Shown here in pieces: positions 59,460 through 64,000 of a stretch of 64,000 nucleotides of DNA. Position 1 is the first letter of the stretch. Every line of letters starts with the position of its first letter. The DNA lies in contig NC_065873.1 in the NCBI RefSeq assembly GCF_933775445.1, forward strand, positions 24,490,001 to 24,554,000, read 5' to 3'. The stretch comes from Argentina anserina (lineage: Eukaryota; Streptophyta; Magnoliopsida; Rosales; Rosaceae). The notes beneath the pieces were generated by a model. That model was not told the DNA's origin and searched no databases. It was given only the letters and a program-made list of their open reading frames with translations. Made by a program: the position numbers and the translations under genes.

Positions 59460-59935
59460 GTGATAAACACCCGAAAACCCTATAATTAGGAGGTGTTATG
59501 CGGTTGGTGCATGTGTTATTTGGTGTTTTGAATGGGTTTGAGATTTTCTTGATGCATGGGATCAACTTTTTTTTTTGTCATAATTTTTTATTTATTTATT
59601 TCTTTAACAAATGAGGGGAGCAAAAAACCTGACCTCCTACGTCTGATAAACTCCAACAAAGAAGATAAACAAAAGCTCAATCCGGCATGTGTACACCCAC
59701 ACATGCAAAACCATAGATATAAAACCCCTAGAAAATAGCAAACCCTCAGCCAATAAACCTTTAATCAAAAGACGAGATGAAGCTGGTAGCATTGGCAGAC
59801 AGTTGTGAGATACCAAGAATAGAGAAAATAGACATCTTGTGATGCTTCTTGTAAGGATGAAAAGAATGTAGAGCAGACTCTCTGAACAATTCCAAAAGAT
59901 GCATGGAATCAACTTGAATATTCTTGCAATTGGGT
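59460..59935 (-). pseudogene. Possible LINE RNase H-like relic
   Basis: On the minus strand, CKNIQVDSMHLLELFRESAL followed by HPYKKHHKMSIFSILG resembles the strand-helix pattern of the RNase H-like domain of plant LINEs. A T-rich tract at 59562-59605 (A-rich on the minus strand) could be its tail. Frames are broken and the catalytic region is not complete. The assignment is weak. Confidence 0.3.
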
Positions 59936-60180
59936 GATTTAGTTTCTTACCAGGCTGTTGTTAAAAATTCTGGTGGCCTAGTCTTTCTGTGATTTATCCA
60001 ATTATTTTGTGTCACCAAAGAGGAGTGGCGGCTTTCGGCCACCGGAACAGCTGCTAGCTTTCTGGGCTCCTACTGTAATTGGGATTGTTTTGCTTTTCTC
60101 CCAAGTTTATCTAATTAAGTTTTGTTTGTAAATTGGTTGTTTGTTTCAACTAGGACAATGTCGTTTATCTAGTGGTACAA

Positions 60181-60342
60181 CAGTCTCGTTCACACGGTCA
60201 GTAGCTGATCATGAATTCATACTCAACCACCATTAGATGTAAATCTAAGGGTGAGGAGAATCTTTTTAAAATAGAGTTATTTTGTTTTCAACCCTTAAAT
60301 TTACATCCAATGGTGGTTGAACATGAATTGTGAACGGGTTTG
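60181..60342. mobile_element. Mutator-like MITE (foldback), exact 10-bp target duplication
   Basis: The flanks agtggtacaa (60171-60180) and agtggtacaa (60343-60352) are identical. The ends cagtctcgttcaca and (reverse complement) caaacccgttcaca are inverted repeats. The arms continue inward: 60211-60252 (aattcatactcaaccaccat and onward) pairs with 60289-60330, so nearly the whole element can fold. 162 bp, non-coding. A 9-11 bp duplication points to the Mutator superfamily. Confidence 0.75.
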
Positions 60343-60352
60343 AGTGGTACAA

Positions 60353-60855
60353 TGTCGACATGAATCTCCGTTTGGTAAAAAAAAAAGTACATTTTTAATT
60401 ATAAAATAGAAAATGTCACAATTTATTTCTCAATTTTAAAAATGTCATCTCAAGTGATTAGAAATTAGAAAATAGTTAATAAGGTTGGAACAAAATTAGA
60501 AAATAGTCACTTTTAAAATATTTTCCATACAATTTTACCATTTTTCTAACTATTCTTCTTCATCTTCTCTTTTTTCTTTTTTCTTCGAATTATGGCCATA
60601 ACTTTGACATACGGTTGAGAAGATCTTTCTCCCCTCTTTCATTTGATATCATACCCACTCCGAACCGACCATTGTAAAAGGCGCAGGAACCCTCGCAAGG
60701 GACTGTCGTTGTCCATAATGGTGCTCCAAGCTATTCCGGCGCAATCAGAGCTTAAGGCTCCCAAATTCTAGTTTTTCTCTTCATTCTGAGTATAGTCATA
60801 CCAATCTCCTTTGAATTTTAACATCATTTCGCATATTTAGATATTTTCTCTCGGC
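60353..60855. other. Unassigned AT-rich sequence
   Basis: No gene or clear repeat. It runs from simple AT-rich DNA to a slightly GC-richer stretch at 60650-60770, then into the minisatellite. Confidence 0.35.
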
Positions 60856-61300
60856 ATGTCACACCCGCTGTCAAACTACATGTCACAATTACTATAATAC
60901 TACATGTCACAATCGTTGTAACACTACTTGTCACAACCGATGTCACAACCACTGTAATACTACCTGTTGCAACTACTGTAATACTACATGTCACAACCAT
61001 TGTAACACTACCTGTCACAACCGATGTCACAACCACTGTCACACCTCCTGTCACACTTGATGTCACACTACATGTCACACCTCCTGTCACACTTGTTGTC
61101 ACAATCACTGTCACACTACCTATCACACCGGCTGTCACAACCATTGTCACACTTGTTGTCACAACCATTGTTACACATACTATCACAATCACTGTCACAC
61201 ATGCTATCACAATCACTGTCACACATGTTATCACAACCACTGTCACATTTGTTGTCACAACCACTGTCACATTTGTTGTCACACCTGCTGTCACAACCAC
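60856..61300. repeat. 12-bp minisatellite (tgtcacaaccac-type), about 37 units
   Basis: Units of exactly 12 bp run in register, for example tgtcacacctcc, tgtcacacttga, tgtcacaaccac, tgtcacatttgt, tatcacaatcac. Alternating unit types give a 24-bp higher order in places. Because 12 is a multiple of 3, all frames stay open and produce repetitive peptides (SHLLSQPL-type on plus, VTVVVTTS-type on minus). I see no evidence for a real protein. The right end abuts the eL42 fragment. Confidence 0.9.
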
Positions 61301-61446
61301 TATCCAGATTACTTGTGATCATAACGACGCTTACCCTGAGCAGCCAGACTATCCTTACTCGTCTTGTACTGGGTAACCTTGTGTAAGGTGTACTTCTTGC
61401 ACTCCTTGCTCTTGCAGTAGGTCTTCTTTATCTTGGGAACATTCAC
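61301..61446 (-). pseudogene. Ribosomal protein eL42 (RPL36A/L44) pseudogene fragment
   Basis: The minus strand from 61446 reads [40 protein letters not shown] and RYDHK, then TAA, SG. This is the highly conserved N-terminal half of eL42, a protein of the large cytosolic ribosomal subunit. The usual RYDRKQSGYGGQTK is changed to RYDHK-stop-SG and then runs directly into the minisatellite, so the second half is lost. Just before the first codon the DNA reads GTCGTAG|GTGAATG, an intron-acceptor-like junction where the first intron of plant eL42 genes is expected. This suggests a copied genomic segment rather than a processed transcript. Confidence 0.85.
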
Positions 61447-62633
61447 CTACGACATTCCAACTCCAATTACTATTCCTCTACTCCATTTCAAAACAAATCA
61501 ACCACAAATACAACAATAAAACACAGGCATAAACTTGCATTAGTTTAGAAATTTTGATGCGACAGTAGCCGACGTTGTCATCATTTTTGCTCCCACTGAT
61601 GCGTCCCTTTTGCACTGTCGACATGATTTGAATTGCGGCGTACACCGACACGCTCTGCCTCCACTTTGCCCCTCTTTGCCTCTCCCTCTCCTTCTCCGAT
61701 GACAACTCTTCCCCACCATCACTCCTTCCCAGACCTTTAAGGCCACAACTACTGCGTCTCCAACCTTGCCTTCTCCTTTGACAACCGCCTCAGCGAGGCG
61801 TGCTGGTGAATCCTCGAAGCGTCGAGTCATTGACGAGAAGGCTACAGTGAATGCCTAGATTGAATAGCGATCTTATCCGGTCAAATTAAGTGGCACGAAT
61901 TGTAATTTGTGAGAAATATATGGGCAATGCTTTAAGCTTTTTTACCATCTGACTTTTTTATAATTTTAAAAAAGTGCTTGAGTTTTTTTATAAATTAAGG
62001 TGTTTAAATGGACTTTTTTATAAGAATCCAAAAATGAAAAGCGTAATAGAAGCTTGACTTGGAAGGAAAGCAACAAAAGGGACACCAAATATGAGTTGAA
62101 TTACTTGAATCAAATGTGATTTTGAATAGAAAGAATAATCAAATAGCCACAAGGATCATGCAATAGTTTGTTTAGGTGAAGAGTGAAGACCAAGTAGAGG
62201 TGGGATTCATTTTCTCCGAGACCTAATATACTAAATAATCACTCCACCATATTTGAGGCTTTCCTATATTTAAATATTTCATGCCTATCTTATGACACCA
62301 GTGATGTTAATTCTTCCACTTTGTCCGGAAAAAAGTCCGATTTGTTTTCCCTAAGCTTATGTAAGATTGTAGACTTGTAGTAACTCTAGGATGTTCCGAA
62401 CAGCCACAATTCTAAAAAATGTTAGCTCTCCAATCATCAAAATCCAATATCAGAAATTGAAACTACAACAGTACGATAATCTAATAAGTAATAGAGCAAC
62501 CAAGTTTGATCCCTTTTAATCATATATTGTTTGAAGGTTTAAGTGGTTAGGTACTCCTAGGTTCGATCGTCGACAATTCGTCATATATTGATTCTAGAGA
62601 GCTTTGAAAGCAGGTGTTTGGTTGTATATATAC
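61447..62633. other. Unassigned region before the last dioxygenase copy
   Basis: The stretch 61540-61860 is GC-richer and contains overlapping frames on the minus strand without a known motif. It may be further flank of the eL42 copy. The stretch 61870-62633 is AT-rich. No other gene or repeat is supported. Confidence 0.35.
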
Positions 62634-63058
62634 CTAGGTTGCACGGAATCGGATACGGGTACGTGGAAGCGAAACGTTTGGAAACGCGGAAGCGTGTTTT
62701 TCAAAAAATTTAGGAAGCGGGTACGTTTTGGAAACGTCAAAATAAAAAAAAATTATAAATATATATAAATTATACAAAAAAATAAATATAATAACAAATT
62801 TTTAATTTAAGTAACTCAAAATCTCAAATAAAAAAAACATAAAAAAACCTTTATTTTTTGGAAACTCGCGTTTCCACCGCGTTTCCAAAACTCATTTTTC
62901 TGGAAACACGTTTCCGAACGTTTCCGGGCGTTTCCGGGCGTTTCCGGCACGTTTCCGGGCGTTTCCGGCACGTTTCCGGGCGTTTCCGGTGTGGTTCCGG
63001 AGTGGTTCCGCTTCGGAAGCGGGAAACGTGGGTGTATGCACGTTTTCGTGTTTCCTAG
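62634..63058. mobile_element. Non-autonomous hAT-type element in the promoter of copy C
   Basis: Exact 8-bp flanks atatatac (62626-62633 and 63059-63066). Ends CTAGGTTGCACGGAATCGG and (reverse complement) CTAGGAAACACGAAAACG share CTAGG. The interior begins with tandem 'ggaagcg..aaacg' text and ends with short tandem units of cgtttccgg(g/ca) at 62918-62990. No protein. It lies about 50 bp upstream of the TATA box of the gene that starts at 63211. Confidence 0.75.
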
Positions 63059-63113
63059 ATATATACAAGTATTTATAAATTATATATAATAATATCAGTG
63101 AAAGAGCCAAGCA

Positions 63114-63123
63114 ATATAAATAG
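63114..63123 (+). promoter_or_regulatory. TATA box of dioxygenase copy C
   Basis: atataaatag at 63114-63123, 87 bp before the ATG at 63211. Similar in wording and distance to the TATA box of pseudogene 1. The attgtcacttcaagaac module is not present here, because the transposon lies where it would be expected. Confidence 0.5.
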
Positions 63124-63210
63124 ATTAACCCTAGCCTCTTAGCTAGCTCACAGACAAGCAAATACTCCTAACGAATATCGTTCCTTTTCTCCACACAACA
63201 TCACTCGAAA

Positions 63211-64000
63211 ATGGGTTCTGATTCTCATTATCAGATTCCATCCATTGATTTCTCAATTAATTCAACGGAACTGGATCGAGGAACTGAAGGGTGGTACAGT
63301 TTGTGCAAGAACGTAAGAGAGGCTTGTGAAAATCATGGTTGCTTTGAAATAGTGTATGATAAGATACCTCTCGAGTTAAAGAGAGATACCTTCGCTATGA
63401 TAAGGCAACTTTTCAACCTTCCAGTGGAGACAAAGGAGAAGAATGTTAATCCAAAGCCTTTCCATGGTTACTACGGACGGTATCCCACTACTCCCTTGTA
63501 TGAGAGTTTTGGCATTGAAGATTCCTCCAACATTGAGTCCTTTAAAAGCTTCACTAACTTGATGTGGCCAAATGGTCATAACCACTTTTGGTAAACTAAT
63601 TCTCATTTACTTCCATATGTATTTTCGTTTTTGCTTTTGCATGTAACACTTCAATACGCTGTTTTGGGGACTATATATATATATATATAGACACACACAC
63701 AGGGCTTTTCAGATAAGGAAGTCCTTATCTTAGCTTAAGGTACGGATTTTCATTTTTGACCAACTTTTCGATCGAGTTTTCACATCTCCACCGTCCAATA
63801 TCTAATTTATAATGTATAGATCATCTCCAAAACATTTCAGCCGATTCCATCACCGTTAAGGTACTCATAACTTCGATTTTCTACTCAAAATATGAACGGT
63901 TCAGGTTCGGCAAATTCAATACGTCCATTGGTTTTGATTAGTTCAATACCTTAACTATCATGAAATTGGCTGAAATTTTGTGGAGATGATCTATACGTTA
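63211..64000 (+). CDS. AOP-like 2-oxoglutarate dioxygenase, copy C (exon 1, cut by window)
   Basis: Exon 1 is 63211-63590 (380 bp, same length and phase as the other copies), ending HNHFW-type text with donor TG|GTAAAC. It reads MGSDSHYQIPSIDFSINSTE, REACENHGCFEIVYDKIPLE, PKPFHGYYGRYPTTPLYESF and MWPNGHNHF with no defect. The rest is intron 1, which contains an (AT)n/(AC)n tract and the start of a MITE. Exons 2 and 3, with the iron-binding residues, are outside the window, so intactness cannot be judged. Confidence 0.85.
63702..64000. mobile_element. Long-inverted-repeat MITE in intron 1 of copy C, cut by window
   Basis: Starts at about 63702 with gggcttttcagataaggaag. The phrase aatgtatagatcatctccaa (from about 63810) returns in reverse complement at the window end (ggagatgatctatacgtta, 63980-64000). 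The window thus ends inside the right arm of a large inverted repeat. Left arm about 150 bp, spacer about 130 bp. Long arms suggest a Mutator-like MITE. The target duplication is outside the window. Confidence 0.6.

Noticed and set aside
60824..61386. Long repetitive frames on both strands (VTVVVT- and SHLLSQ-type)
   Set aside because: A 12-bp minisatellite keeps all frames open; there is no start context, promoter or domain.
61540..61830. 96-codon minus-strand frame
   Set aside because: GC-richer but without any motif; overlaps another frame on the same strand, and no splice or promoter context was seen.

Overview
This is nuclear DNA from a flowering plant. It has AT-rich, intron-bearing genes, a LEUNIG-type Groucho/Tup1 corepressor, GRAS and F-box fragments, an AOP-type dioxygenase family, and copia, gypsy, LINE, hAT and Mutator-like elements. 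A eudicot is very likely. The dioxygenase cluster and repeat style suggested Rosaceae to me, but nothing here proves that.

Layout. Positions 1-34700 are almost entirely repetitive. They hold four blocks of a roughly 500-bp tandem repeat (3035-4350, 12886-14125, 25730-27370, 31495-33180, plus a degraded copy at 33480-33790). They also hold a minus-strand LTR element of Athila/Tat type with 2-kb LTRs (14430-20417), a LINE RNase H relic (20972-21446), a minus-strand Ty1/copia element lacking its 5' LTR (21447-25450), an internally deleted Ty3/gypsy element (27793-29828), several non-autonomous hAT elements, SINE-like units, a Helitron-type terminus at 5781, and a broken F-box/LRR gene (10873-11173). 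I see no intact gene in this part.

Positions 36174-42061 (+) are a complete LEUNIG-like gene: 18 coding exons, 902 codons before the stop, and a GC-AG last intron. It is the best-supported gene of the window.

Positions 42906-64000 (+) are a tandem family of AOP-like 2-oxoglutarate/Fe(II) dioxygenases. Two copies look intact (53677-54842, 318 aa; 58159-59400, 321 aa). One is cut by the window end (63211-). Two are long pseudogenes (42906-44765, 55634-56823), and three are short relics (45290-45345, 45444-45895, 53408-53450). Between the copies lie a GRAS fragment (46307-46577), two related large LTR-like elements (47237-49235 and 50400-52921), a copia LTR remnant, a poly-C tract with a 142-bp duplication, a 12-bp minisatellite joined to a ribosomal protein eL42 pseudogene, and MITEs with exact target-site duplications.

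How the genes work together: LEUNIG is a nuclear transcriptional corepressor with no apparent link to its neighbours. The dioxygenases are expected to be soluble enzymes of specialised metabolism that arose by repeated local duplication. Their substrate cannot be read from the sequence.
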